NCBI GenBank assembly: GCA_964475755.1
Contig: CAYYXR010000026.1
Coordinates: forward strand, 1 to 44,346
DNA from: UBA11612 sp964475755
GTDB lineage: Bacteria; Pseudomonadota; Alphaproteobacteria; Rhodospirillales; Rhodospirillaceae
Length of the DNA: 44,346 nucleotides
Direction of reading: 5' to 3'
The notes under the pieces were generated by a model. The model was given only the letters and a program-made list of their open reading frames with translations. It did not search any database and was not told the DNA's origin. A program made the translations under genes and the position numbers. Below, piece after piece: positions 1-8,506 of this stretch; the stretch's first letter is position 1; each line of letters opens with the position of its first letter.

Positions 1-267
1 GAAAATGTCGACAGCCGTCCGAGTTTGGCCGGCGCCGCATTCGCCCACCCGGACAGCGACGATCCCGTTCAAGGCGTCATCGTGACCAACGTGGAACGTG
101 GCAGCCCCGCCTATCAGGTGGGATTGCGGACCGGGGATGTGATCGTGTCGGTCAATCGGCAAGATGTCGCCGACGTGGACGCATTCACTGAAGCTCTATC
201 GGGAAATAGACAAGCGGCCCTGTTTATCAACCGCAACGGCGAAGACATTCTCATCGTCGTTCAATAA
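1..267 (+). CDS. C-terminal PDZ domain of a Deg/HtrA-type serine protease (5' truncated by window edge)
   Basis: The reading frame is open from the first base to a TAA at 265-267, so the gene begins outside the window and only its last 88 codons are visible. The sequence has the layout of a carboxylate-binding PDZ domain: a V-x-V-x-x-V-x-x-G-S-P-A strand, then V-G-L-R-x-G-D-V-I, then a terminal strand ending I-V-V-Q. This matches the second PDZ domain at the C terminus of periplasmic DegP/DegQ/DegS-type proteases, which degrade or refold damaged envelope proteins. The protease domain itself is not visible, so another PDZ protein, such as an RseP-like or CtpA-like one, cannot be excluded. A strong terminator follows directly. 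Confidence 0.75.
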   Translation, partial: ENVDSRPSLAGAAFAHPDSDDPVQGVIVTNVERGSPAYQVGLRTGDVIVSVNRQDVADVDAFTEALSGNRQAALFINRNGEDILIVVQ

Positions 268-290
268 TTCTGAATCTCGTCCCCTTCATT

Positions 291-325
291 GGCGCCGCTT
301 CGACGGAAGCGGCGCCATTTTTCTT
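291..325 (+). terminator. Rho-independent terminator after the PDZ-protein gene
   Basis: An 11-base perfect GC-rich stem (291-301 with 306-316, four-base loop) is followed by ATTTTTCTT. It ends the plus-strand protease gene and touches the last codons of the convergent SDR gene. Confidence 0.85.
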
Positions 326-1100
326 AAAATGGATCGTTGATCGTTACGCCGCCGTCCGCGATGATTCCCTGGCCAGTAACAAATTTGCTGGCGTCCGACG
401 CCAAAAACAAGGCGACGCCGGCAATGTCTTCAGCCTCGCCGAGGCGCCCCAGGGGTGTACGACTAATGAAATTCTCACCGCGCTCGCCGTCCCAAAGGAC
501 CGTTGAAAACTCCGTGCGAATAAGTCCGGGAAGGATTGCGTTCACGCGTATGTTTTTCGGCCCCAGTTCAACCGCATAATTACGCGCCAACTGAATATCG
601 GCGGTCTTGGAAATTGCGTACGCGCCAATAGTGCCCGACCCCATAACGCCGGCGATGCTGGACAAGAGGATCACCGAGCCCCCTCCGCGCTTGGCCATTC
701 CGGGCGCGACGAGATTGACGAGGTGAATATTGGCGCCGACATTCGTCGCCATGATTTTCTCGAAGGCTTTTTCCTCGAGGTTGGCCATCGGCCCGTAAAC
801 GGGATTGGTCGCGGCGTTGCACACCAGCACGGATATATCGCCTAATCTCGACCGAGCCTCCTTAGCCAGAGCATCGACTTCCTCCCGTTTCGATACATTG
901 CAAGCGATAGCGATAGCTTCACCGCCCGTCGCGTTAATTTCGTCCGCAACAGCCTGACACGCGTCAATCTTGCGGCTCGTGATGACGACTTTCGCGCCAG
1001 CGCCGGCCAGCGTTTGGGCGATCGCCTTACCGATTCCGCGGCTGGAGCCCGTAATGAGCGCCACGTGTCCGTCCAAATTGAATAAATTCCCGGATGTCAT
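324..1100 (-). CDS. SDR family NAD(P)-dependent oxidoreductase
   Basis: Classical short-chain dehydrogenase/reductase of 258 residues, a cytosolic NAD(P)-dependent alcohol/ketone oxidoreductase of unknown substrate. Visible motifs are the Rossmann glycine motif TGSSRGIG (17-24), NAA (95-97, in place of NNAG), the catalytic serine in LLSS (147/148) and the YAISK pair Y161/K165. The C terminus is G-G-V-T-I-N-D-P-F, with the usual D-G-G signature before it. The frame is open further upstream, but the ATG at 1098-1100 is chosen because GAGGAG lies about 10 bases before it and the Rossmann strand then begins at residue 12, as usual. It is divergent from the hydrolase gene at 1201, with about 100 bases shared as promoter region. 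Substrate cannot be inferred from sequence. Confidence 0.9.
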   Translation of the reverse strand: MTSGNLFNLDGHVALITGSSRGIGKAIAQTLAGAGAKVVITSRKIDACQAVADEINATGGEAIAIACNVSKREEVDALAKEARSRLGDISVLVCNAATNPVYGPMANLEEKAFEKIMATNVGANIHLVNLVAPGMAKRGGGSVILLSSIAGVMGSGTIGAYAISKTADIQLARNYAVELGPKNIRVNAILPGLIRTEFSTVLWDGERGENFISRTPLGRLGEAEDIAGVALFLASDASKFVTGQGIIADGGVTINDPF

Positions 1101-1200
1101 AGCAACAGCACTCCTCAAAATTGGATCATTCAACCGTGGGACTGGCGCCCGGAATTGGGCATACTGTCTCATGTGGAGTTTTTCGGGGTCGGACACAGCT

Positions 1201-3306
1201 ATGTCAAGACGGTGTAACTGGATACGCCGCAATTGGTCGGCACTCGCGGTGCTGATCGCGTGCGCAGCAATCCTACAACCTGCCTTCGCCAACGTCGTTC
1301 GGCTGGAGGTTTTAGAGCGAGGCTTGATTGCCGATGGCAAACCCTTTGGGAATGTGGGTCCCTACGAACGAATTGCCGGGCGGCTCTACTTTGAGACAGG
1401 CGCTACCGCCCCTGAAAATCAATCTGTAACTGATATTCGGCTGACAAAACGGGACGGTCGCGGAAACATCCATTTCTCCGCCGATTTTGTGCTCCTGCAG
1501 CCAGCCGATGCCGAACGCGGCAATAAACGCCTATTGTATGAACCTGCAAACATCCATGGCGCTGGACTGCTCGCAACGTTCAATGATGCTCCTCCGGGCC
1601 AGGGACCCACCAAGGACCTCGATCCCGGCAACGGGTTTCTCATGGAGCAAGGGTACACCCTGCTTTGGACGGGCTGGTCGTGGGATGTAACGCCGGACGA
1701 CGGGCGCTTGCGCGCCGATCTTCCGGTCGCGGCAGCTGGCGAAGATACGATTTATGGCCGGGTTGCCAATGAAATTGCAGCTTATGACTCTAACTTTGCG
1801 GACCGGCAATTTCCGCCCCGCTCTATAGGTTACACACCGCTTCGGCCGGGCGATCGGGACGCCCGTATGTATTCTCGTCATTCTCCCTTGGGGCCGACAA
1901 CCGCGATTGCCCGGGACAGTTGGCGGTTTGGTCGGAATGTGGACGATCACCTTATATATGACCCTGCATTGATCACGCTCGACGGCGGTTTTGAACCGGG
2001 CTCACTATACACGGTCACCTATTTTGCCCGTGCGCCGCACGTTTCCGGCCTTGGCCTTGTAGGCATACGCGATGCATTGATTTTTTTCCGCACACGCCGC
2101 GCGGATGACAACAACACGCCCAATCCCTTGCTGGAAACCGGCGCAAGTTTACCCGAAGCCGTCATCGCCTTTGGCAAAGATCAGTCCGGCCACGCGTTGA
2201 AGACAATGATTGAATATGGATTGGTAAATGATGGATTGCGTCGCAAAGCTTTTGAAGGCGCCATCATTGATGGCGTCGGCGCGGGCCGGGGCGATATAAA
2301 CACTCGGTTTGCACAACCCGCAAGGATTCCAGCGAGCGATATAGATGTACACTCGCCGTCCTATCTTTTTCCGTTTGCCCCAGCGCAGCAAAGTGATCCG
2401 CTGACTGGCCGGTCCGCCTCTTCACTGGACAATCTCAGCGGCAGTTTGCCTAAGTTGTTCTACGTCAACTCATCCACTGAATACTGGTCGAGAGCGGCGG
2501 CATTGACGCACACATCTCTTGACGGAAAAACCGACTTAACTCCACCTGACGAGATCCGCCAATTCATGATCGCGGGAGGGCGGTTGCGGGATGGCTCGAC
2601 TTTGGATCAACGCAATCTTTCAAATTGTCGAAGCCCTCTGGACAGCCGCCCGCTGCTGCGCGCCCTTTTAATCCGCCTTGATGCATGGGTGACCCTCGGC
2701 GAGGCTCCGCCAGAGTCCAGAGTGCCAAAATCGGAAGATGGATCGCTAGTCACCTTCGACGCATACATCAGTGGGTTTCCGAACGTTCCCGGAGAAAGAA
2801 AGCCTTCAAATGTGTTCACCCCGCCGCGACTCAACCCCGGTGAGCGCTTTGAAGCGCAAGGTATTGCGGACATTGTTCCAGCGCGCGCCGTTGGGATCTA
2901 CGACACCCTCGTACCGGCTTCGAATAGCGACGGCCTCGTCAGCGGTGGGTTACGCCTGCCTGACATTGCCCTCCCCTTGGGCACATACACCGGTTGGAAT
3001 CTGCACGACGCGGCAACCGGCGCGCCCGAGCGTCTCAGTCGCTTTGATGGAGGGTTTGTGCCCTTCCCGCGCGACGAGAACGAAAGACTTGCCCGCGAGG
3101 ACCCGCGCACGTCCATAGAAGAGCGTTACGAATCCCGCAATGCTTATCGGGAAGCCTATGCCGCCGCCGCATTGGAACTCGCAGCACAAAATTTGCTGTT
3201 GAGTGAAGACATCAATCCCATGGTCGAGCGGGCGGGTAATTTTTACGACCGAATCATGTCCCGTGATCCAAGCGACGAAACGTGCTCCTACTTGCCTCCA
3301 AACTAA
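1201..3306 (+). CDS. Exported alpha/beta-hydrolase-domain protein (Abhydrolase_10-like)
   Basis: Large exported protein of 701 residues. Residues 1-30 form a signal peptide: an Arg-rich start, a hydrophobic stretch A-L-A-V-L-I-A-C-A-A-I-L, and A-F-A before the cleavage site. The mature protein opens with the strand pattern V-V-R-L-E-V and the G-x-F-G-x-V-G-P-Y-E-R-I-x-G element that I associate with the poorly characterised alpha/beta hydrolase domain family Abhydrolase_10, often found near catabolic genes. It may act on an ester or lactone in the periplasm, but the active-site residues cannot be assigned confidently. The frame extends upstream, but the ATG at 1201 is chosen because it gives a clean signal peptide and avoids overlap with the divergent SDR. 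The ribosome site is weak (GGAG about 20 bases upstream). It is followed after 13 bases by the next plus-strand gene. Confidence 0.7.
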   Translation: MSRRCNWIRRNWSALAVLIACAAILQPAFANVVRLEVLERGLIADGKPFGNVGPYERIAGRLYFETGATAPENQSVTDIRLTKRDGRGNIHFSADFVLLQPADAERGNKRLLYEPANIHGAGLLATFNDAPPGQGPTKDLDPGNGFLMEQGYTLLWTGWSWDVTPDDGRLRADLPVAAAGEDTIYGRVANEIAAYDSNFADRQFPPRSIGYTPLRPGDRDARMYSRHSPLGPTTAIARDSWRFGRNVDDHLIYDPALITLDGGFEPGSLYTVTYFARAPHVSGLGLVGIRDALIFFRTRRADDNNTPNPLLETGASLPEAVIAFGKDQSGHALKTMIEYGLVNDGLRRKAFEGAIIDGVGAGRGDINTRFAQPARIPASDIDVHSPSYLFPFAPAQQSDPLTGRSASSLDNLSGSLPKLFYVNSSTEYWSRAAALTHTSLDGKTDLTPPDEIRQFMIAGGRLRDGSTLDQRNLSNCRSPLDSRPLLRALLIRLDAWVTLGEAPPESRVPKSEDGSLVTFDAYISGFPNVPGERKPSNVFTPPRLNPGERFEAQGIADIVPARAVGIYDTLVPASNSDGLVSGGLRLPDIALPLGTYTGWNLHDAATGAPERLSRFDGGFVPFPRDENERLAREDPRTSIEERYESRNAYREAYAAAALELAAQNLLLSEDINPMVERAGNFYDRIMSRDPSDETCSYLPPN

Positions 3307-3319
3307 CCCGGTACCATTC

Positions 3320-4513
3320 ATGCAAGTTAAATCCATCGCCTATTTAATGTGCGAACTCAAATCGCGTGATTTGGATTCAAACGCCTTAATTGCCTCATAC
3401 CTATTGTCGTCCGGTGTCCCGGTGGTTTTGGGCCAGAGATGGGCTCTAAAAGAAAATCGTTCAGTCGGACCCTTGGGCTGCTTTGTATTCCCCACGGCGA
3501 ATCAAATCCAAGGAGATGCGATGCAGCAAATACGTGGCGCCGGACATTTGATTGCCGCCTTAGACGTAGAGGCCTTGCCCCTCACAAACCCGTTGGACGC
3601 CGTCTCAGAGAACGCTGTTGAATACTGTCACGTGTTTCTTGTAGATAGCCTGCCTCATCGTAAAATTCTTGCGAAGCACTTTTCGAAGCGCAGCTCAAAA
3701 TTCAAAGTCGCCGGCTCGGCGCGGATTGAAGCCTTGAGAAGCCACTCCGCGGTGCCCGACACCAAAAATCCATACATATTATTCAACACCAGCTTTGCCT
3801 TGGTAAACTCCATATGGGAAAATAACACTGCAATTGAAGCCGCTCTGAAGGTGCTCGGCGAGAAGACCACGAACGATATGATCAAAGGGCAAGAAGCGGG
3901 CCTCGGTGTCATGCGGGAGGTCATTGATTGGATTCTCCCGCGCCATCGCGTCGTCATAAGACCTCACCCCGCCGAGCGCGCGCAGTATTGGCGCGACGAA
4001 TTTCCCCAAGCTGAAATCATAGAAGGGTCGGCACCCATTCCCTGGATGTGCGGAGCTAAGGCACTTGTTCACCCCAGTTCAACAACCGGCATAGAAGCCG
4101 CGATCATTGGAACGCCGGCACTAAACTTGGACCCCGTAGCTGAACACGGAGACTATTACACCGTCAGGGCGGTTAATCGCACCGTAGCCACGGCTGATGA
4201 AGCAATCGCCGTACTGGATCAATTTTTGAATGGTGAAAACGTATTGTCAGGCTCGGTACCGACCGAATCTCTATTTCCTTCCCATGGAGGAAGAAAGATT
4301 GCCCAGGCGATACTCAAATTGCTGGGCAAAGCACCGCCGATATCGGGAGACTTTCGGTGGACAACCGTGCCTCGTACAGACAGTCAAATCGCGAAATTTA
4401 CTGTTTCCTTGGACGAGGTGAATGCGAGTTTGGATCGCGCGGCCGCGATTACAAATGTTACTCAGCGCACCGTACACCAGCTTGACGATTCCGTATTCCT
4501 GCTTATTCCGTGA
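3320..4513 (+). CDS. Surface carbohydrate biosynthesis protein (GT-B/CDP-glycerol transferase-like fold)
   Basis: Protein of 397 residues matching the surface carbohydrate biosynthesis family. The N-terminal pattern is Y-L-M-C-E-L-K-S-R-D-L-D-S-N-A-L-I-A, with a typical V-V-L-G-Q element. The C-terminal half has glycosyltransferase-like features: V-V-I-R-P-H-P-A-E at about residues 215-225 and a V-H-P-S-S-T-T-G-I-E-A motif, both like the nucleotide-sugar or CDP-polyol site of CDP-glycerol glycerophosphotransferases. It is probably cytosolic and involved in capsule or lipopolysaccharide decoration. The frame extends upstream into the previous gene; the ATG at 3320 is chosen because the family starts with this strand and it falls 13 bases after the previous stop. 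The remaining glycan genes are 7 kb away on the other strand. Confidence 0.72.
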   Translation: MQVKSIAYLMCELKSRDLDSNALIASYLLSSGVPVVLGQRWALKENRSVGPLGCFVFPTANQIQGDAMQQIRGAGHLIAALDVEALPLTNPLDAVSENAVEYCHVFLVDSLPHRKILAKHFSKRSSKFKVAGSARIEALRSHSAVPDTKNPYILFNTSFALVNSIWENNTAIEAALKVLGEKTTNDMIKGQEAGLGVMREVIDWILPRHRVVIRPHPAERAQYWRDEFPQAEIIEGSAPIPWMCGAKALVHPSSTTGIEAAIIGTPALNLDPVAEHGDYYTVRAVNRTVATADEAIAVLDQFLNGENVLSGSVPTESLFPSHGGRKIAQAILKLLGKAPPISGDFRWTTVPRTDSQIAKFTVSLDEVNASLDRAAAITNVTQRTVHQLDDSVFLLIP

Positions 4514-4537
4514 ACCATTCGCTCGGGGGGGGCAAAA

Positions 4538-5596
4538 ATGGCTGTCACACGTCACATATTAGTCACGCTGTTATCTTTATTTTTTTCAGCTTCGCATGTC
4601 TTCGCGTCTGAGACGCCCGCGCGCACCATGGGCGACGCCGCACGAAATTTCCTGGTTGCGCTGACAGATGACCAGCGCGCGGAGGCCGTCGAACCCTTCG
4701 ACGACAAGCGAACTGAGTGGCACTTCGTGCCTGCCGAGGGGCGTTTCTCCTACCCCCGTCCGGGCGTGCGGCTCAAAGACCTAACCTCCACACAAATGCT
4801 GTTGGCGCATGCCCTGCTCAGTTCGGGGCTCAGTCAAAAAGGCTACATCAAGACCACAACCATCATGAGTCTCGAGGAAATTCTTTATGACCTCGAGCAG
4901 TCGTTGGACCGCGAGATGCCGGTACGGGACCCCAGTTCATATTTTATCGCCATTTTCGGTGAGCCGGCGGACGATGCCGCCTGGGGCTGGACGATACAGG
5001 GCCATCACGTCTCGCTGCATTTCACCATCGTGGACGGGGAAATGGTCGCGACCACACCAACGTTCTTGGGCGCCAACCCGGCCGAAGTGGAGTCCGGACC
5101 GCGCAAAGGTTTGCGAGCATTGGCAAGCGAAGAAGATATGGCGCGCGCACTTTTGGCGCTGTTTGATCCCGTACAGCGCGAAAAAGCCGTGATCGCGGTC
5201 GAAGCGCCGCGCGACATATTCACCAGCAATCAATCCCGCGCCGAACCATTGCAAGCGGATGGCCTTTCCGCATCGGAAATGACCAGCGTGCAGCGCCAAT
5301 CTCTTATCGCTCTTCTTGAAGAATACGCCGGAAACATGCCTCAAGCATTGGCGGAGGAACGCATGCGCAAAGTACACGAGGCAGGCATTGAAAACATTGT
5401 CTTTGCCTGGATGGGCAGCGCGGCGCGCGGCAATCCCCATTACTACCGCCTGCAAGGCCCGACGTTCTTGGTCGAATACGACAACCTGCAAAACGACGCC
5501 AACCACATCCACGCGGTGTGGCGAGACTTTGATGGCGATTTCGGAAGGGACCTGTTGGCGGAGCACTATAAGGAAGCGCCCCACCATCAGGAATAA
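4538..5596 (+). CDS. DUF3500 domain-containing exported protein
   Basis: Protein of 352 residues with a signal peptide (1-23, ending S-H-V-F-A before S-E-T-P). The mature part follows the DUF3500 pattern: a D-A-A-x-x-F-L-x-x-L-x-x-x-Q-R start, a W-H-F-V-P element, L-L-x-x-x-L-S-x-x-G-Y segments, W-G-W-x-x-x-G-H-H-V-S-L-H-F in the middle, and a C-terminal H-Y-Y-R-L-Q-G-P-x-F-L-V-E-Y-D-N-x-Q-N-x-A-N-H-I-H block with W-R-D-F-x-x-D-F-G-x-D-L-L-x-x-H-Y. The clustered histidines and acids suggest metal binding or catalysis, but the biochemical role of the family is not established to my knowledge. A run of eight G residues just upstream supplies the ribosome site. It is convergent with the next gene, only 8 bases apart. 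Confidence 0.88.
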   Translation: MAVTRHILVTLLSLFFSASHVFASETPARTMGDAARNFLVALTDDQRAEAVEPFDDKRTEWHFVPAEGRFSYPRPGVRLKDLTSTQMLLAHALLSSGLSQKGYIKTTTIMSLEEILYDLEQSLDREMPVRDPSSYFIAIFGEPADDAAWGWTIQGHHVSLHFTIVDGEMVATTPTFLGANPAEVESGPRKGLRALASEEDMARALLALFDPVQREKAVIAVEAPRDIFTSNQSRAEPLQADGLSASEMTSVQRQSLIALLEEYAGNMPQALAEERMRKVHEAGIENIVFAWMGSAARGNPHYYRLQGPTFLVEYDNLQNDANHIHAVWRDFDGDFGRDLLAEHYKEAPHHQE

Positions 5597-5604
5597 AGGC
5601 TCAC

Positions 5605-6723
5605 CTAATCGGCGTTCGGCCCAGATAAGATTTCTTGGGTCTGGGTTAGGCACGTCCCCCAACTGTGGAATCCGGCGGCATGCAAACTGCCGGTCCCGCC
5701 GCAGGTGACAACGAACACGTCCTCCGGTTTGCTGGCCAGATAAACCCGCCCGTTCTTATGAACGCGATTGAGATGCTCTAACTGTTCACGGTGCTTCGGC
5801 GTAATGTAATCCGCATCAAAGCTGGCAAAATTCCAGATCATCTCCTGAACGTCTTCCAGCTTGGGCACATCCCGGTGAATGATGTCGGCCCACACCGGAT
5901 TCACCGCCACCATAATCTCCGCATAAGGCACCGCCGGCGAAAATCCGTTCGCGCCCGGATAGGCCAATGATTTTCCAATCATTTCCAAAAACTCGGGGCC
6001 GGTCTGCGAGGTGGTATCGATGATGTTCATCGTCCCATTGGTGCCGTAAACCGTGACGGCATCGCCCTTCACGCCGCGGCGCTCGGCAAACGGCGCCCAG
6101 GGTGAGCGTTCTTCCCACTCGCCGAACAAAATACCGGCAACCCGCCCGGGTGACCCAAAGGTGCTCTGCGATGTCACGCCGATCAGTTGCCCCGCCACAT
6201 TGCGGATCACAAGGCGCAACGCCCGGCCGATGGCAGCGGCTTCCGTTGCCACGCCGCCGAGACAGCCGTGCTTGTAGGGGATGTTTAGTTTATCGCGAAT
6301 GGGACCATTCACCAGCACTAGCGGCACGACAGAGGCCGTTGTCGCATTCAACCCGAACAATTCGAAATCCGGATTGGCCATGGCTTCCAGAGCGGCGATC
6401 AGCAGTGGCAAAGATTCCGGCGGTGCACCCGCCATCACCGCATTAATTGCGATCTTTTCCACGGTACACTCGGCATCCATGGGCGGAAGCTTGCAGACCA
6501 CTTCGTCAGGATAGCGGTTGCCTTTAGCGAGAAAACCGCGCACCCGCGCTTCGGTCGGCGGTATAACCGGCAGGCCGTCGCCCCAGCCCTGCTCGAGCGA
6601 GAACTTGGTAAAGTCTTCGATGTCCAGATCCGCCTGATGCCGCTTACTCGACAGCCAGTCGATCTCGCAGCCTTCGGGACCGCAATCGCGGATGATCGGT
6701 TTAGGTTTGGTCGTCGTATTCAT
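5605..6723 (-). CDS. Conserved partner protein of the UGSC family (uncharacterised)
   Basis: Protein of 372 residues with no signal peptide. Recognisable features are an early G-W-G-D-G-L-P-V-I-P-P-T motif (about 46-57), cysteines in a C-G-P-E-G-C element near residues 14-19, and a C-terminal V-T-C-G-G-T-G-S-L-H-A-A-G block. I recognise the D-G-L-P-V-x-P-P-T pattern from proteins encoded next to UGSC-motif (seleno)proteins but know no assigned reaction. The gene overlaps the upstream UGSC gene by four bases (ATGA), which implies translational coupling and probably a stoichiometric two-subunit enzyme. Conserved cysteine and glycine-rich segments suggest thiol or redox chemistry; this is inference. 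Confidence 0.7.
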   Translation of the reverse strand: MNTTTKPKPIIRDCGPEGCEIDWLSSKRHQADLDIEDFTKFSLEQGWGDGLPVIPPTEARVRGFLAKGNRYPDEVVCKLPPMDAECTVEKIAINAVMAGAPPESLPLLIAALEAMANPDFELFGLNATTASVVPLVLVNGPIRDKLNIPYKHGCLGGVATEAAAIGRALRLVIRNVAGQLIGVTSQSTFGSPGRVAGILFGEWEERSPWAPFAERRGVKGDAVTVYGTNGTMNIIDTTSQTGPEFLEMIGKSLAYPGANGFSPAVPYAEIMVAVNPVWADIIHRDVPKLEDVQEMIWNFASFDADYITPKHREQLEHLNRVHKNGRVYLASKPEDVFVVTCGGTGSLHAAGFHSWGTCLTQTQEILSGPNAD

Positions 6724-7280
6724 TCCGCGGCCTCCCGCGCAGCCAATTGTGCCCCCATAGTCTTTATCACTTTGGCAAGGTGCTCATGGGCCACGGGGTC
6801 AACGTCGCCCTTGAATTTCTCATTCAAAGGATACGGCAAGACGTGAATGCGAAGGCCGGAACGGCCGCCGCGCCGCGCGAGGTTGCGGCCAAGCTCTTTA
6901 AAGTTATCCGTGCAAATCGCCGTCGTCGGCAATCCTTTGGCCGCCGCCGCCAGCGCATCGCGGATGGTCCAGCCGGTGCAGGACCCGCAGTTCCCCAATC
7001 CCACGACCGCGACATCAACGGAGTCCCAAAACTTATCGAGAGATTTTGCCAGCCGGTCTCCTTCGCTGCCGGTACGGCCCGCGGAGCGCCAGAATTTTAC
7101 CTCCGCGCCGGCTTTGCGAAACTCATCGGCCCAGATTTCCGAAATCCAGTCCCACGCCCTCCACATTTCATCCACGCGAAACCCCACCGTTTTTCCGGAC
7201 AAGGGTCCAGCCTCCGGGCCGGGCGATTCGATGTCGTCCGTCCGCAATGCCGTTGGGTCCAGCACATAGCCTTTGGTCAT
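6720..7280 (-). CDS. UGSC-motif protein, cysteine form of a (seleno)protein family
   Basis: Protein of 186 residues carrying the motif N-C-G-S-C-T at residues 97-102. In the UGSC family the first position is selenocysteine in some members and cysteine in others. Here codon 98 is TGC (6987-6989 on the minus strand), so no Sec insertion is needed. Two cysteines spaced C-x-x-C in a glycine-rich loop after a hydrophobic strand (V-A-V-V-G-L-G) suggest a thiol-based redox site. The frame is open further upstream, but the ATG at 7278-7280 is chosen because GGGGA lies just before it and the extension has no coding character. The stop overlaps the start of the 372-residue partner (ATGA). It is divergent from an IclR regulator, with a palindrome in the shared promoter. 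Confidence 0.78.
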   Translation of the reverse strand: MTKGYVLDPTALRTDDIESPGPEAGPLSGKTVGFRVDEMWRAWDWISEIWADEFRKAGAEVKFWRSAGRTGSEGDRLAKSLDKFWDSVDVAVVGLGNCGSCTGWTIRDALAAAAKGLPTTAICTDNFKELGRNLARRGGRSGLRIHVLPYPLNEKFKGDVDPVAHEHLAKVIKTMGAQLAAREAAE

Positions 7281-7362
7281 CTCGTTCCCCTTCTTGGTGG
7301 CTCGCCCACGATCTGCACAGGGCATATCACAGCAATTTCACGCTATTTGCCGTGCGGAATAA

Positions 7363-7382
7363 AAGTCCAAACTATTGGACTT
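7363..7382. promoter_or_regulatory. Palindromic candidate operator for the IclR regulator
   Basis: Perfect inverted repeat AAGTCCAA-N4-TTGGACTT (8-4-8), in the 179-base region between the divergent UGSC operon (start 7280) and the iclR gene (start 7460). IclR-family proteins bind short palindromes of this size as dimers or pairs of dimers, usually controlling a divergent operon and themselves. It sits about 83 bases from the UGSC start and 78 bases from the regulator start. Symmetry is seen directly; the binding protein is inferred. Confidence 0.6.
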
Positions 7383-7459
7383 ACAAGATCATAACACTGT
7401 ACATTTTAGCGATCAATCCGCAATGTAGGGCTTTGGCGCCGTCGGGGGCAGATATTGTT

Positions 7460-8200
7460 ATGTTTGTGAAACAGCTTTCGAACCTGTTCAAACTGATGGA
7501 CTTCTATGTACGCACTAAGAAGCCATTGTCCGTTCGGGAAATTGTCGAAGAATTTTCCTGGCCTAGGTCCAGCGTCTTCAACATGATCTCTACTCTGGTG
7601 GACCACGGGTATCTGTATCAGCCAGTCCCGCGCGGCGGATATTATCCCACATCGAAGTGGATGGAATTCGCCCGCGAAGTTTCTGACTCCCAGCCGTTGC
7701 CTGACTCCGTTCACAAATTACTTGTTCAGTTGATGCAAGAAACTGGCGAGACGATGATCCTGGCGGCGCCGGCTGGAACAAGCGTTGTGTTTTTAGATGT
7801 GGTCGAGCCACCGGCGGACATCCGTTACATCGCCAACGTCGGACAACGCCTGCCCATACATGTCGCCGCGGCCGGGCGCGCGATCTTATCACAGCATTCA
7901 CAGGAGGAACGCGCGGCCATATTGAAGCGCATCAAATATCAGAAGTACGAAAAAGCAGCATATATGAGTGCCGACTCAGTCGAACGCGATATCCAAAAAA
8001 GCATGAAAGATGGCTGGTTTGTGAACCTGGCTGTATACGCGCCCGGCGTGGCGGGCATTGCTGTGCCGTTTCCGTTCCGCGACCGGCGCGATGCGATCGT
8101 TCTCGGCGCGCCCGTTTCGCGGATCGAAAACCGTGTCGCCGCTCTCGGCCGGCAGCTGCGAACAGCGGTCAATAGCTATCTAAAGGATTTGAGCGCCTGA
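7460..8200 (+). CDS. IclR family transcriptional regulator
   Basis: DNA-binding regulator of 246 residues. Residues about 4-60 form the winged helix-turn-helix (F-K-L-M-D-F, L-S-V-R-E-I-V-E-E-F, S-S-V-F-N-M-I-S-T-L, G-Y-L-Y). The rest is the IclR ligand-binding domain, with R-Y-I-A-N-V-G-Q-R-L-P-I-H-V-A-A-A-G-R-A-I-L as its clearest signature and a G-V-A-G-I-A-V-P-F block near the end. The frame is open far upstream, but the ATG at 7460 gives the family length; its ribosome site is weak. Divergent from the UGSC pair and 370 bases upstream of the BKACE gene, so it likely controls one or both in response to a small organic acid or its CoA ester. The ligand is unknown. Confidence 0.9.
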   Translation: MFVKQLSNLFKLMDFYVRTKKPLSVREIVEEFSWPRSSVFNMISTLVDHGYLYQPVPRGGYYPTSKWMEFAREVSDSQPLPDSVHKLLVQLMQETGETMILAAPAGTSVVFLDVVEPPADIRYIANVGQRLPIHVAAAGRAILSQHSQEERAAILKRIKYQKYEKAAYMSADSVERDIQKSMKDGWFVNLAVYAPGVAGIAVPFPFRDRRDAIVLGAPVSRIENRVAALGRQLRTAVNSYLKDLSA

Positions 8201-8506
8201 TCAGCCGTTGACGGCCTTGCGCATGGCCAACTGCTCTGCGCATGTCGGCGGGACTTCAATGTTATAGGTCCCCGAAAGGACCCGGCCTACTTCGATCAGC
8301 TCCGGAGCCAAGTCCGTTATAACTGTCTTGCCCTTCGATAGCGGGTCGTCGGCCTGTGGACGGTCGTTGAGCGCACCGACGACCGCGACCAATGGGCCTA
8401 TAAGGGGCAGCCGGTTTACAGGCGTGTGCATGCGTCCACAAAAGAACCCATCGCCAAGGGCGTGGATGAAGATTGGGCCGTGCTGCAACCCTAGTCGCAG
8501 AAACAT
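8201..8506 (-). CDS. Hypothetical short ORF or gene remnant
   Basis: Open frame of 101 codons filling most of the 369-base space between iclR and the BKACE gene. Its stop abuts the iclR stop (TGA/TCA junction at 8200/8201). The second half looks protein-like (I-T-D-L-A-P-E-L-I-E-V-G-R-V-L-S-G and C-A-E-Q-L-A-M-R-K-A-V), while the first 30 residues look less natural. I do not recognise the family and see no convincing ribosome site. It could be a genuine small protein, the tail of a decayed gene, or a chance frame. Confidence 0.3.
   Translation of the reverse strand: MFLRLGLQHGPIFIHALGDGFFCGRMHTPVNRLPLIGPLVAVVGALNDRPQADDPLSKGKTVITDLAPELIEVGRVLSGTYNIEVPPTCAEQLAMRKAVNG

Noticed and set aside
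970..1200. Extended N terminus of the Abhydrolase_10-like gene
   Set aside because: This stretch overlaps the SDR on the other strand and has no export signal; the ATG at 1201 gives a clean signal peptide.
6987..6989. Selenocysteine codon in the UGSC motif
   Set aside because: The codon is TGC, so ordinary cysteine is encoded and no in-frame TGA or Sec insertion element is needed.
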